Of a DNA stretch of 31,460 bases, positions 6,640 to 14,846 are shown piece after piece (positions within the stretch are counted from its first letter, which is position 1; each line of letters starts with the position of its first letter). The DNA is taken from the NCBI GenBank assembly GCA_902493515.1, contig CABUPE010000027.1, positions 1-31,460 on the forward strand, in the 5' to 3' direction. Below the pieces are notes generated by a model, which had not been told where the DNA came from, ran no database searches, and saw only the letters and a program-made list of their open reading frames with translations. Origin of the DNA: an uncultured Collinsella sp. Its GTDB lineage: Bacteria > Actinomycetota > Coriobacteriia > Coriobacteriales > Coriobacteriaceae. The translations under genes and the position numbers were made by a program.

Positions 6640-9122
6640 AACGAGAAGTACTCACTGTCGGAGGATAGGTTTGGTCCGAGCCACGGGTCGCCATCGAGGA
6701 AGAACTCAGGCCAGTGCTGCATGAACAGTGCTTGCTCGCGCTTCCAGCGGCGCAGCTTTTCCTCGTTGGCCTCTTCCCTGCCGCGCGAGGTGAACTCGTA
6801 GTGGTACAGCTCGGCATAGGGCGTAAAGATGGTGCGGTAACCCGCCTCCCACACGCGCAGGCAAAAGTCTGCGTCGTTAAAACCGACGGCGAATTCCTCG
6901 TTGTAGCCGCCGACGCGCTCAAATACGTCGCGTCGCACCATCTGGCAGGCACCCGTCACGGCGCTGAAGTTGCCCGGTCGTACGGCACGGGCAAGATAGC
7001 CCTCGCGCTTTGCCGAGAAGTCCTGGTTGGCATGGGCAAGTGCGCCACGCACGCCAACCAATATGCCAGCGTGCTGCACCAGATGATCGGCAAAATAGAG
7101 TTTGGCGCCCACCACACCCGCATCGGGACGTTGCAGATAGCCCATCATCTCTTCGATAAAGTCGGGGCTTATGACCTCGGTATCGTTGTTCAGCAGCAGT
7201 AGATAGTCGCCCTTGGCATGCTCTACGCCAAAGTTGATGATCTGGGAGTAATTGAACTCGCCCGGCCAGTACACAACGCGTGCGTTACCTTTGCCTTCAG
7301 ATACTTCGGCCACGCGCTCCGGCAGGGTTTCGTAATACGCAAACGTCTCCGGATCTTCACTGTTGTTCTCCACCAAGACGATCTCGTAGTTGGCATACGT
7401 GGCCTTCTGGGCGATCGACATCACACAGGCGTCGAGCGTCTCGACGTGGTCCTTGGTGGGAATCACAATGCTCACCAGCGGCGCAGACTCCGGCAGCGCA
7501 TAACGCATGCGATAGACAAACGGCGTCTCGGTCTCCTCGACCGTTCCGTGAACGCCAAGCGAGTCAAAGTGGCGCTGCAGCGCCAAACGACCAGCTTCAA
7601 TGGCATACGGCTTGCTATCAGCAGAGCCATCGGCGGTGGAGCCGGGGTGCACACGCCAGTGATACAACACGTGGGCAATATGCTCAAACCGTGCGCCCGA
7701 TGCAAGGCAGCGAAGCGTCAGGTCGTAATCCTGGGCACCCGCAACGTCTTCTGGGGACGTGCCAATGTGATCGATAAGCGCCTTCTCCACCATCAGAAAA
7801 TGCGTCACACAGTTATGGCTATAGAGCAGGTCGACGTTAAGCCGCGTCTTAAATACTGGCTGACCCCACTCCCCCGTTTTCTGGAACATGTCCTCGTCAC
7901 AGAACAGGACCTGCGGACGCTCCCCCTCTGCCGCTTTGTTCAACGCGGCGACATAGTGGAACAACGCATCCGGCTCCAGAATGTCATCGTGGTCCAAAAA
8001 TGCGATGTAGTCGCCCGTCGCTTGCTGAATGCCGGCGTTGGTGTTGAGTACAATGCCGCCGTTGCCGGGCAACTCGATGCGCCGAACGCGCTCATCATTG
8101 GCGTCGTCCGCAAGATCGGACACCGCGTCCCATTCAGGCGAGGCGTCCATAAGCAGCAATTCCCAGTTGTCATAACTCTGGGCTAGCACCGAGTCCAGCA
8201 GCTCGCGCAGGTAGACCCGATCAGTCTTGTAGCACGGCACCACAATACTCATGAGCGGCCTATAGGCAAATGCCGCCGAAGCGACACGCTGGCACGCCAA
8301 ATCACCCGGCTTCGCGCGATGTTGCTCAAACCAACGTCGATAGGCCGCATCATCCGCGCGCGCATCCTTCATGCGGTTCCAGCTGTCGTCGACCATGCCG
8401 TTGTACAAACGACCATCCATGGCACAAAATCCACTCTGGATTTGGCCCGTGGGATCAGCCGCAATCACGACAAAATCGCGTATATCCTGAGGCACCTCAA
8501 CGCTCAGATACGTTTTATTAACGCGACATCCGTTCTGCTGGAGAACATCGACCTGCGACTCAAACACATGCACGGTGGCATCAATCGCGTTCATATGCGT
8601 ATCGAAGATCTGGAGCTCAGGGGCGCACTGAGGGCCTCCCGCCCACTTGACCTCATAGCGCCAGACGACGCCCTCATCTGCCGGTAAATAACGAACGGCA
8701 TCAATCTCGTATCGACCGCAGCACTCGCCGCGTTGCGCGTCGCGGACAAGCGCGCACATCGCAGGCTTTGCTTTGTAGTTAATCTTGGATTCAAGCTTGG
8801 CAATACGACTATCAAGGTGAATAGAGCCCAGCCTTTTGCCGTCGGACGCAAATGAGATGTCAATCGTAGAGCCGTCCAAAAACGGAAGCACCAAGACGAC
8901 GAGTTCGCGCTCATAATCGGCAACGGAGGGACAAAGCGCCAGTATACGACCATGATCGACCGACAGCGCCAGCGCCGGCACGCTTACATCATTGGTTGTC
9001 GCGTGAGCAAAGGCCTGGGGACCCTCCTGTTCAATAAGCCCTGCGATATCCTGGCCGACAAAGCGAAGCAACACAAACAGACGGCCCTGACTGCGGCAAA
9101 GCGCCAAACGCTTGATACTCAT
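6636..9122 (-). CDS. Large tandem GT2 glycosyltransferase
   Basis: An 828-residue protein starting with ATG 9122, with GAGGTG just upstream inside the end of the preceding gene. The first ~285 residues are not recognised and contain several Cys and possible beta-rich segments. Two GT-A (family 2) domains follow. Domain 1 (about 289-510) has MSIVVPCYK and FLDHDDILEPDAL, where DHDD is the metal/nucleotide-sugar site. Domain 2 (about 547-790) has LVSIVIPTKDHVET, LLLNNDTEVISPDF and a long C-terminal segment with GFNDADFCLRV. Such tandem GT2 enzymes build repeating surface glycans from nucleotide sugars at the cytosolic membrane face. No transmembrane helix is evident. It is the last gene of a five-gene GT2 run, abutting the stop codon of the upstream gene. 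Sugar specificity cannot be predicted. Confidence 0.88.
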   Translation of the reverse strand: MSIKRLALCRSQGRLFVLLRFVGQDIAGLIEQEGPQAFAHATTNDVSVPALALSVDHGRILALCPSVADYERELVVLVLPFLDGSTIDISFASDGKRLGSIHLDSRIAKLESKINYKAKPAMCALVRDAQRGECCGRYEIDAVRYLPADEGVVWRYEVKWAGGPQCAPELQIFDTHMNAIDATVHVFESQVDVLQQNGCRVNKTYLSVEVPQDIRDFVVIAADPTGQIQSGFCAMDGRLYNGMVDDSWNRMKDARADDAAYRRWFEQHRAKPGDLACQRVASAAFAYRPLMSIVVPCYKTDRVYLRELLDSVLAQSYDNWELLLMDASPEWDAVSDLADDANDERVRRIELPGNGGIVLNTNAGIQQATGDYIAFLDHDDILEPDALFHYVAALNKAAEGERPQVLFCDEDMFQKTGEWGQPVFKTRLNVDLLYSHNCVTHFLMVEKALIDHIGTSPEDVAGAQDYDLTLRCLASGARFEHIAHVLYHWRVHPGSTADGSADSKPYAIEAGRLALQRHFDSLGVHGTVEETETPFVYRMRYALPESAPLVSIVIPTKDHVETLDACVMSIAQKATYANYEIVLVENNSEDPETFAYYETLPERVAEVSEGKGNARVVYWPGEFNYSQIINFGVEHAKGDYLLLLNNDTEVISPDFIEEMMGYLQRPDAGVVGAKLYFADHLVQHAGILVGVRGALAHANQDFSAKREGYLARAVRPGNFSAVTGACQMVRRDVFERVGGYNEEFAVGFNDADFCLRVWEAGYRTIFTPYAELYHYEFTSRGREEANEEKLRRWKREQALFMQHWPEFFLDGDPWLGPNLSSDSEYFSF

Positions 9123-10190
9123 CTACACCTCTCGCTTTCCCAGAGCATTCGCGGCCATGCGCTTGCACGCGCCCAAGCGCCCAAACCTCAAGACGTCGTA
9201 ATCGAACATGAGCTTTTTGCACAAACGAGCAGCAGGAGCCTTACCGACAAGCGCAGCGCGCACCAGAGCGGCAACAGAAGGAGCGCATTGTGCGAGCGCA
9301 GCATCGCCGCCCACGGCAGAACCGTCAAGCGCCGCGGCAACGGCAGCGAACACCTTGCCGCAGCCCGAGCTCAGCAGCCTGAGCGCATCGTACAGTACCA
9401 GATCACACAGGAAGTATGCCAGGTCATCGGCATGCTGGGCATCGAGCCCATCACGGCGCCAATCGGCCAACACCGCTGAGTAAATCTTCACGTGCTCCAA
9501 CAGACGCGTCTCGTCGTCATAGCGCATGGTGTCCATGAGCGAACCTTTGCGTGCCACGCGGTAGTCGTACAGCTTGTTCGAGATAAGCGCGGTCTTGCGG
9601 GAGCGACCGTACACGGCAAAATCGAAGACCTGGTCCTCGCCATACTTAACGGTTTCATCGAACACGATCCCGTTGCCCAGTAAAAAAGCGCGCTTACAAG
9701 CGGTGCGCCATGCAAAAGGGCGAGACGCCTCCTTAAACAGCAGGTCGGAGCTATAGCCCTCAAACGACACATCGCGCGGGCTCAGTACATAGTTAAGCCA
9801 CGGATACCCCGCCTCCAACGGATACGGGTTTGCGCCAAAGGTCAGAACGTCGCAATCCTCACGCTCAAAGGCATCGACGATTACGCGGCACGCATCAGAC
9901 GTAAACCGGTCGTCGGAATCCAAAAACGCAACGACAGGCGCCGTGGACGCAGCGATGCCCGCATTGCGCGCGCTCGACAGACCACCGTTGGGCTTATCGA
10001 CCAGCGTAAAGCGCGCGTCCTTTTCGCAATAGGCAGCCGCAATATCGCGCGAACCGTCCGGCGAGCCATCGTTGACCAGCACGCCTTCCCAATCGGGCAT
10101 GTCCTGCGCAAGCAGGGAGTCCAGGCACCAGGCCAGGCACTCCTCCACCTTATAGATGGGAACGACAACGGAAATCTTGGGGGTAGCCAT
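9123..10190 (-). CDS. GT2 family glycosyltransferase
   Basis: A 355-residue protein read from ATG 10190, which has AGGAG nine nt upstream. A GTG at 10196 is in frame but only three nt from that site, so it is less likely. The N-terminal GT-A domain shows ISVVVPIYKVEECL, VNDGSPDGS and AFLDSDD (residues 91-94, the DxD metal site). NGGLSSARNAG is the usual acceptor-side loop of the family. The C-terminal third is Ala/Leu-rich and divergent, as is normal for acceptor-specific regions. The stop codon directly precedes the ATG of the tandem GT2 gene, and the start is seven nt after the stop of the gene at 10203, which implies one operon. Likely role is addition of one sugar to a surface polysaccharide or teichoic-acid-like polymer. 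Confidence 0.88.
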   Translation of the reverse strand: MATPKISVVVPIYKVEECLAWCLDSLLAQDMPDWEGVLVNDGSPDGSRDIAAAYCEKDARFTLVDKPNGGLSSARNAGIAASTAPVVAFLDSDDRFTSDACRVIVDAFEREDCDVLTFGANPYPLEAGYPWLNYVLSPRDVSFEGYSSDLLFKEASRPFAWRTACKRAFLLGNGIVFDETVKYGEDQVFDFAVYGRSRKTALISNKLYDYRVARKGSLMDTMRYDDETRLLEHVKIYSAVLADWRRDGLDAQHADDLAYFLCDLVLYDALRLLSSGCGKVFAAVAAALDGSAVGGDAALAQCAPSVAALVRAALVGKAPAARLCKKLMFDYDVLRFGRLGACKRMAANALGKREV

Positions 10191-10202
10191 AGTCACTCGC
10201 TC

Positions 10203-11321
10203 CTACTGTGCTGCCGGAACGTCGTCAGGGTGCGGGTTGTCGCCGTAGGTGCGCTGATACGTCAGCACGCGCCAGACCAGCGGTAGGCCGCCAATCTTAA
10301 AGTAATGCTTAAACGTATTGAGCTTGCCCGGCTTCTTAAAGTCAAAACGCGAATCGATATAGGCGCGGGGCGACTTGACCATCAGGCGCAAGTCGGTCTC
10401 GCCGCGCGGGTCGAACAGCGACAGGTCAAAGCGACCGGCATCCCAATCGGCCTTGAGCTCGGGTGAAGCCTTCTCCCAAAACTGCTCGCGTAGCTCATCG
10501 ACCAGACGCTCATCATTCCAACGGTACGTATCGACCTTCATGCGCATTAAAATGCCCTGAAGCTGAGCCTTAAGCTCGGGGCGCTCGTCCAAAAAACGTT
10601 GCATCTCGGCATATTCATCGCACACGCAAAACACCTTGTTGGGCGAATTAACAGAGCTCTTCTCGTTATCCTGGCGATAGCACAAAATGGGGTCCGTAAT
10701 AAACGCGGCACGCTCGGCGCAAGCCCAAACCTTAAAGTTAAAGCCTGCGTCCTGATACGAGGCACCCGGCGTGGGGAGGAACCGAATCTGATTGTCGTTG
10801 AGGAACTCGCGCCGATAGATAGCCGACCAAATGGAAGGTTTGCGGTAGAAGATGCCCGGGCGATCGACGGGGCGATACGCGGCGCCCGTCATATGCTCGT
10901 CGATAATCCCAAACAGTTCACGGCGTTCGCTGGGCGTGGACCAATACAGGTAAAAGTCGCCCTTTACCACATCGGCATGCTCAGCATCGGCCTTGGCGAC
11001 CAGCTTTTGGAGCGAATCCTCAAACATGAAGTCGTCGGACTCAAGGATGCCCACGTACTCGCCGCGCGCCATCTCCAGGCCGCGGTTCATCGAGTCGCCG
11101 TAGCCGCTGTTGGCCTTGTCGATCATCTTTACACGGGGATCGCGCTCCATGTACTCGTGGATGATATCTGGCGAGCTATCGGTGGAGCCGTCGTTGATAC
11201 AGATGATCTCGATGTCCTTAAGCGTCTGCGCCACGGCGGAATCGAGACACTCGCGCAGGTAGCGTTCGACATTGCAGATGGGAACAAGCAGCGAAACTTT
11301 AGGGGTATCAGAGTTCTGCAA
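10203..11321 (-). CDS. GT2 family glycosyltransferase, paralogue A, TTG start
   Basis: A 372-residue protein from TTG 11321, chosen because a perfect AGGAGG lies five nt upstream. The GT-A core contains VSLLVPICNVERYLRECLDS, CINDGSTDSSPDII, NSGYGDSMNRGLEMARGEYVG and ESDD (residues 94-97). It is strikingly similar to the gene at 12443-13546: the YLRECLDSA, AQTLKDIEI, KMIDKANSGYGDSMN and YVGILESDDFM stretches are the same or nearly so, and the middle regions (FYWSxPxERR, KPSIWSAIYRREFL) also align. The two are probably an internal duplication separated by one unrelated GT2 gene. The C-terminal ~100 residues differ, suggesting different acceptors. Confidence 0.88.
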   Translation of the reverse strand: MQNSDTPKVSLLVPICNVERYLRECLDSAVAQTLKDIEIICINDGSTDSSPDIIHEYMERDPRVKMIDKANSGYGDSMNRGLEMARGEYVGILESDDFMFEDSLQKLVAKADAEHADVVKGDFYLYWSTPSERRELFGIIDEHMTGAAYRPVDRPGIFYRKPSIWSAIYRREFLNDNQIRFLPTPGASYQDAGFNFKVWACAERAAFITDPILCYRQDNEKSSVNSPNKVFCVCDEYAEMQRFLDERPELKAQLQGILMRMKVDTYRWNDERLVDELREQFWEKASPELKADWDAGRFDLSLFDPRGETDLRLMVKSPRAYIDSRFDFKKPGKLNTFKHYFKIGGLPLVWRVLTYQRTYGDNPHPDDVPAAQ

Positions 11322-11326
11322 GAGAA

Positions 11327-11352
11327 CCTCCTGTTGAATAGCGTGTAACAGG
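11327..11352 (-). promoter_or_regulatory. Shine-Dalgarno site partly paired in a leader hairpin
   Basis: The AGGAGG site (complement of 11327-11332) that sets the TTG start at 11321 partly overlaps the downstream arm of an inverted repeat: CCTGTT and AACAGG (11330-11335 with 11347-11352, 11-nt loop). Pairing could hide part of the site in the mRNA and modulate translation of this gene within the operon. Whether this is used is unknown. Confidence 0.35.
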
Positions 11353-11395
11353 GTTATTTTAGCAGCCAGGTTGCGGCGGGCGGCAGCGCTTGGAA

Positions 11396-12436
11396 TTATA
11401 TAAAGCGCTCCAGGCAGGCTTTGAGACCGCGAGTCGAAAGATAGAACAGCGTGGCATCTGCCATCGAAACGCCCGGGGTCGCCGCAACGAGCTTGTGGGC
11501 AACACGGCGAACGGCGCCCTTAGCAGGCATATCCGCCCACTCCGTTCCCAAAAACGTCGTGAGGTCCATGTTGACGCGAGCCGCCACGCGATGGAAGTCA
11601 TCGGAATCCAAGCGCGCCAAATCAAACACGATAAGGTCCAGGAACCAGGTGATCAGCTCGCCGGGACACAGGTCCATAAGACCGTAGCCCGCCCAGTCCT
11701 CCAAGACCTCCTCGAGCATTCTCATATGGGCATCGAGCTTTTTGGCGCGAGCCTCGACACTGTTGAACTCGTGCGTCGCCGATTCGCTCTCCATCACGTA
11801 GTGGTAGAACTTGTCCGGCATGACGACGGTCCTGTGGGCAAGCGCATAAGCCGCAAATTGGAAGACGACGTCCTCGCCCAAAGCCAAACCGGGGGCGAAG
11901 CGAATGCCTTCGCGATTGAGCAGCTCGCGCGAAAAAGCCGCACGGCAGGCATAGGGCTGCGTATTCGAATGGAACAGCAGTTGGGGATCACGGGCGCCGA
12001 AGGTACCAGCTTTGGGGCTCATGAGTTGCTGGACGCGTTTGGGGGCAGCATCGGCAGGTTCACAGGCGCCGCCAAAAACGGCGGCCTCGGCATCCGCAGA
12101 CTCCATGGCATGCAGCACGCGCTCGACCGTCTGGGCATCGATGTAATCGTCGGCGTCCACAAAAAAGACGGTCTCGCCCTCGGCGGCATCGATACCCGCA
12201 TTTCGAGCACACGAGACGCCCGCGTTTTCCTGGTCAATCACCAGTACGCGATCGTCGGCCTGCGCGATCTGACGCAACGCGTTCAACGAATCATCAGTCG
12301 AACCGTCGTTGACGCAGACAACCTGAATCGAGCGCTCGGACTGGGCCAACAGCGAATCGAGGCATCGCTGAATGGAGCGCGACGAATTGTAGACGGGAAC
12401 GACAATGGTCGCTTTGGGGGTCAAAGTCTCTCCCAT
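11396..12436 (-). CDS. GT2 family glycosyltransferase
   Basis: A 346-residue protein from ATG 12436. The upstream purine site is weak (AGG within ATAGGTCGAC). The N-terminal GT-A domain has ATIVVPVYNSSRSIQRCLDSLL, CVNDGSTDDSLN, NAGVSCARNAG and FFVDADD (residues 94-97). The C-terminal half (SFSRELLNREGIRFAPGLALGEDVVF) carries the GEDVVF-like motif common in capsule-type GT2 enzymes. It lies six nt after the stop of the gene at 12443 and about 74 nt ahead of the TTG-started paralogue A, so it is interposed between the two paralogues. It probably transfers a hexose or hexosamine to an envelope glycan; the sugar cannot be inferred. Confidence 0.88.
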   Translation of the reverse strand: MGETLTPKATIVVPVYNSSRSIQRCLDSLLAQSERSIQVVCVNDGSTDDSLNALRQIAQADDRVLVIDQENAGVSCARNAGIDAAEGETVFFVDADDYIDAQTVERVLHAMESADAEAAVFGGACEPADAAPKRVQQLMSPKAGTFGARDPQLLFHSNTQPYACRAAFSRELLNREGIRFAPGLALGEDVVFQFAAYALAHRTVVMPDKFYHYVMESESATHEFNSVEARAKKLDAHMRMLEEVLEDWAGYGLMDLCPGELITWFLDLIVFDLARLDSDDFHRVAARVNMDLTTFLGTEWADMPAKGAVRRVAHKLVAATPGVSMADATLFYLSTRGLKACLERFI

Positions 12437-12442
12437 GTCGAC

Positions 12443-13546
12443 CTATCCCCTCAGCGATTCGATGAGGAAGGCAGCGACCACGCCTGGGCCTCCAACCGAG
12501 GCGTAATACTTAGCACGCCCCAAGGCACCATCCGTCGCAAAACTCGGATGCTCGTCAACCCAGCCCTCAGGATCTTTGAGGATGGCAGCGAGATTTGCGC
12601 GCTTCCACGGCTTGAGGTCGTCAAGCGAAAAGTCCCCGGCGTCCAAGGCCGCTTGGAACTCCTTGGCCATCTGAACCAGGAACTCCTTATAGAACTTAGG
12701 CGCCAGGCGCACGTAGTTCCACATGTACGAATCGTACTTAATGAGCTGATTGAACTTGAGCATGCGCGCGACATCGCCGCTTACGTGGTCGCGGGCATAA
12801 TCCTCACGAATCCAACGCTCAATCTCGGCATACTCGGTATTGACGCAAAAGACCTTAGCCGAAGAATTGACCGAGGAGTTCTCGTTGTCCTGACGATACG
12901 AAAGCACGGCATCGTGCAGGTAAACGGACTTGTCGGCGCAGGCAATCACCTTAAAGGCAAACGACGTGTCCTGAAAGGATGCTCCCGGAGTCGGCAAGAA
13001 CTTGATGCCGTTGCGCTCAAGAAAATCGCGACGGTACACAGCCGACCAAATCGACGGTTTCTGCTTAAAGAACTGCGTCGTGTCGCTCGGGTGCACCGGC
13101 TTACCGCAGTCCTTGGCCTTAAACATCTCGTGCAGCGAACGGCGCTCCTCGGGCTTAGACCAGTAGAAATCAAAGTTCGCCTTCGCAAAGTCGGCATTAT
13201 TGCTATCGGCGGCCGAGACAAGCTTTTCGAGTGCGTCGGGCGCCATAAAGTCATCGGACTCCAAGATGCCAACGTACTTGCCACGCGCCATCTCCAGACC
13301 GTGGTTCATCGAGTCGCCGTAGCCGCTGTTGGCCTTGTCGATCATCTTGACGCGCCTATCGCGCTCCATATACTCGCGGATAATCGCCGGCGAGTTGTCG
13401 GTCGACCCGTCGTTAATGCAGACGATCTCAATATCCTTGAGCGTCTGCGCCAGGGCGGAATCGAGGCACTCGCGCAGGTAGCGCTGAACATTGTAAATGG
13501 GAATAAGCAGCGACAGAAAAGGGCTGCCAGAGGCGTTAGTAGACAA
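12443..13546 (-). CDS. GT2 family glycosyltransferase, paralogue B, TTG start, first gene of the run
   Basis: A 367-residue protein from TTG 13546, with AAGGAG five nt upstream; no better ATG or GTG is placed there. GT-A motifs are LSLLIPIYNVQRYLRECLDS, CINDGSTDNSPAII, KANSGYGDSMNHG and ESDD (residues 96-99). KPSIWSAVYRRDFL and SYRQDNENSSVNS recur almost unchanged in paralogue A at 10203-11321. As the promoter-proximal gene of the five-gene minus-strand run it likely acts early in the same surface-glycan pathway. Both paralogues keep the rare TTG start with a strong Shine-Dalgarno site, consistent with duplication including the translation start. Confidence 0.88.
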   Translation of the reverse strand: MSTNASGSPFLSLLIPIYNVQRYLRECLDSALAQTLKDIEIVCINDGSTDNSPAIIREYMERDRRVKMIDKANSGYGDSMNHGLEMARGKYVGILESDDFMAPDALEKLVSAADSNNADFAKANFDFYWSKPEERRSLHEMFKAKDCGKPVHPSDTTQFFKQKPSIWSAVYRRDFLERNGIKFLPTPGASFQDTSFAFKVIACADKSVYLHDAVLSYRQDNENSSVNSSAKVFCVNTEYAEIERWIREDYARDHVSGDVARMLKFNQLIKYDSYMWNYVRLAPKFYKEFLVQMAKEFQAALDAGDFSLDDLKPWKRANLAAILKDPEGWVDEHPSFATDGALGRAKYYASVGGPGVVAAFLIESLRG

Positions 13547-13551
13547 ATGTG

Positions 13552-13557
13552 CTCCTT
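13552..13557 (-). promoter_or_regulatory. Ribosome-binding site fixing a TTG start
   Basis: AAGGAG (complement of 13552-13557) lies five nt upstream of the TTG at 13546 and is the evidence for that start. No in-frame ATG lies nearby. Confidence 0.6.
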
Positions 13558-13721
13558 AGGAAATACCTGTCGTTTCATGGTATCAAAGGGTCAGCGCGCC
13601 AGCGGGCGTTTATATAATCTATGGAGCCTCTTGCGGGCAAAGCAGCCCCACGTCATGCGGCGGGCCCATGGCAGGTTCCTGCGTTTTATTCAAAGCTTGC
13701 CGCTAAGGTGCGCCGAGCCTT

Positions 13722-13727
13722 TACAAT
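13722..13727 (+). promoter_or_regulatory. Candidate -10 box for the GlfT-like gene in the divergent intergenic region
   Basis: The 256-nt divergent gap 13547-13802 has no gene I can support. TACAAT at 13722-13727 is the best plus-strand -10, with TTGCCG 19 nt upstream as a weak -35, and it lies about 75 nt before the ATG at 13803. A second TATAAT at 13613-13618 sits in an A+T island and could serve either direction. Confidence 0.35.
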
Positions 13728-13802
13728 AGGACAGTCCCAAGGACGTATTCGATAGCTTCCGCGCAGCACTCGCCCGCCGCGCGTGAAAGGATATATTGCC
13801 CC

Positions 13803-14822
13803 ATGCCTTCAACCCTTCCCGCTCCCATCGACAAGCTCGCCATCGTCGTCGTTACGTACAAGCGCCAGGAACTCCTGGCCAACTTGTTCGACTCCATGAC
13901 CGAGCTCACGGCAACGCCCTGGCGCATCGTGATTGTCGATAACGAGAATTCGCGCGAGACCGAGGCCATGTGCACCGCATTCAACGAGCGCCTGGCCAAC
14001 CTGTGGGGCATCGACACCGAGCAGCCCGACGCGCAGGGCGGCACCGACCGTGTCATCTACGCCCCGCAGCTCAAAAACGGCGGCGGTGCGGGCGGCTTCT
14101 CCGCCGGCACTAAATGCGCCTACGACCTGGGCGCTCAGTGGTTCTGGGTGATGGACGACGATGTGCTCGTCATCCCCGAAGGCATCGAGCGTCTTGCCAA
14201 GTGGACCGACCGCTACGATGTCATCCAGGGTTCGCGCCTGGACTTTGACGGCGGCGCCTTCTTTTGGCAGTACCAGCTCATCCTTTCGCTCGGCATCCCT
14301 AACCCCATCGCTAAGTGGGACCTGGGCCCCAAGGGCTACCGCGCCATGAACCAGCTGTGCTTTGAGGGCGGCATGTTCTCGCGACGCGTGGTCGACAAAA
14401 TCGGCCTGCCCGACGCGCGCTTCTTTATCTACGGCGACGATGCCTGCTACGGCTACGTAGCCAGCCAGCACTTCCCCGCCGCCGTTGTGGCCGACGTGGT
14501 GCTCAAGCGCGCCCGCGCCGTCTCTAACTGGGACATCGCCGGCAAGCGCCAGCTCAACTCCACGAGCGACACCAACCGCTACTACATCATGCGCAACCGC
14601 GGTTATCTGGCCCGCTACATGCAAATCTACGGCGACTATCACCCCGTGCTGTTCCGTCTGGGCAACGCCGCGACCTTCTGCAAGGAGTTCATTCGCCTGG
14701 CAGCCGTTGACAAGTGCTTTAAGACCGGTATTCCGGCGCTGCGCCGTGGCATGAAGGACGCCCACAAGATCATCAAGGACCCCGACTGGAAGCCCATGCC
14801 GCCCATGAAGGACGCCGAGTAA
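13803..14822 (+). CDS. GT2 glycosyltransferase, galactofuranosyl/rhamnosyltransferase (GlfT-like)
   Basis: A 339-residue protein from ATG 13803 with AAAGGA about 11 nt upstream. Motifs are KLAIVVVTYKRQELLANL, IVDNENS, NGGGAGGFSAG (92-102) and FWVMDDDVL (DDD at 118-120). NxGGxGGF together with DDD is characteristic of GT2 enzymes related to mycobacterial GlfT and rhamnosyltransferases. A conserved C-terminal region NRYYIMRNRGYLARY follows. Unlike its minus-strand neighbours it uses G/C third positions very heavily and is transcribed divergently, so it is regulated separately from the five-gene run. Transfer of galactofuranose or rhamnose to a cell-wall polymer is likely by family. It converges on the gene at 14847 with only 24 nt between them and no visible terminator. 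Confidence 0.87.
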   Translation: MPSTLPAPIDKLAIVVVTYKRQELLANLFDSMTELTATPWRIVIVDNENSRETEAMCTAFNERLANLWGIDTEQPDAQGGTDRVIYAPQLKNGGGAGGFSAGTKCAYDLGAQWFWVMDDDVLVIPEGIERLAKWTDRYDVIQGSRLDFDGGAFFWQYQLILSLGIPNPIAKWDLGPKGYRAMNQLCFEGGMFSRRVVDKIGLPDARFFIYGDDACYGYVASQHFPAAVVADVVLKRARAVSNWDIAGKRQLNSTSDTNRYYIMRNRGYLARYMQIYGDYHPVLFRLGNAATFCKEFIRLAAVDKCFKTGIPALRRGMKDAHKIIKDPDWKPMPPMKDAE

Positions 14823-14846
14823 CGGAAGCCGGAAACACCTCCGCGC

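Noticed and set aside
11390..13729. A 779-codon open frame on the plus strand
   Set aside because: It lies antisense to three well-supported GT2 genes, has no recognisable domain and no convincing ribosome-binding site; long antisense frames are expected in G+C-rich DNA.
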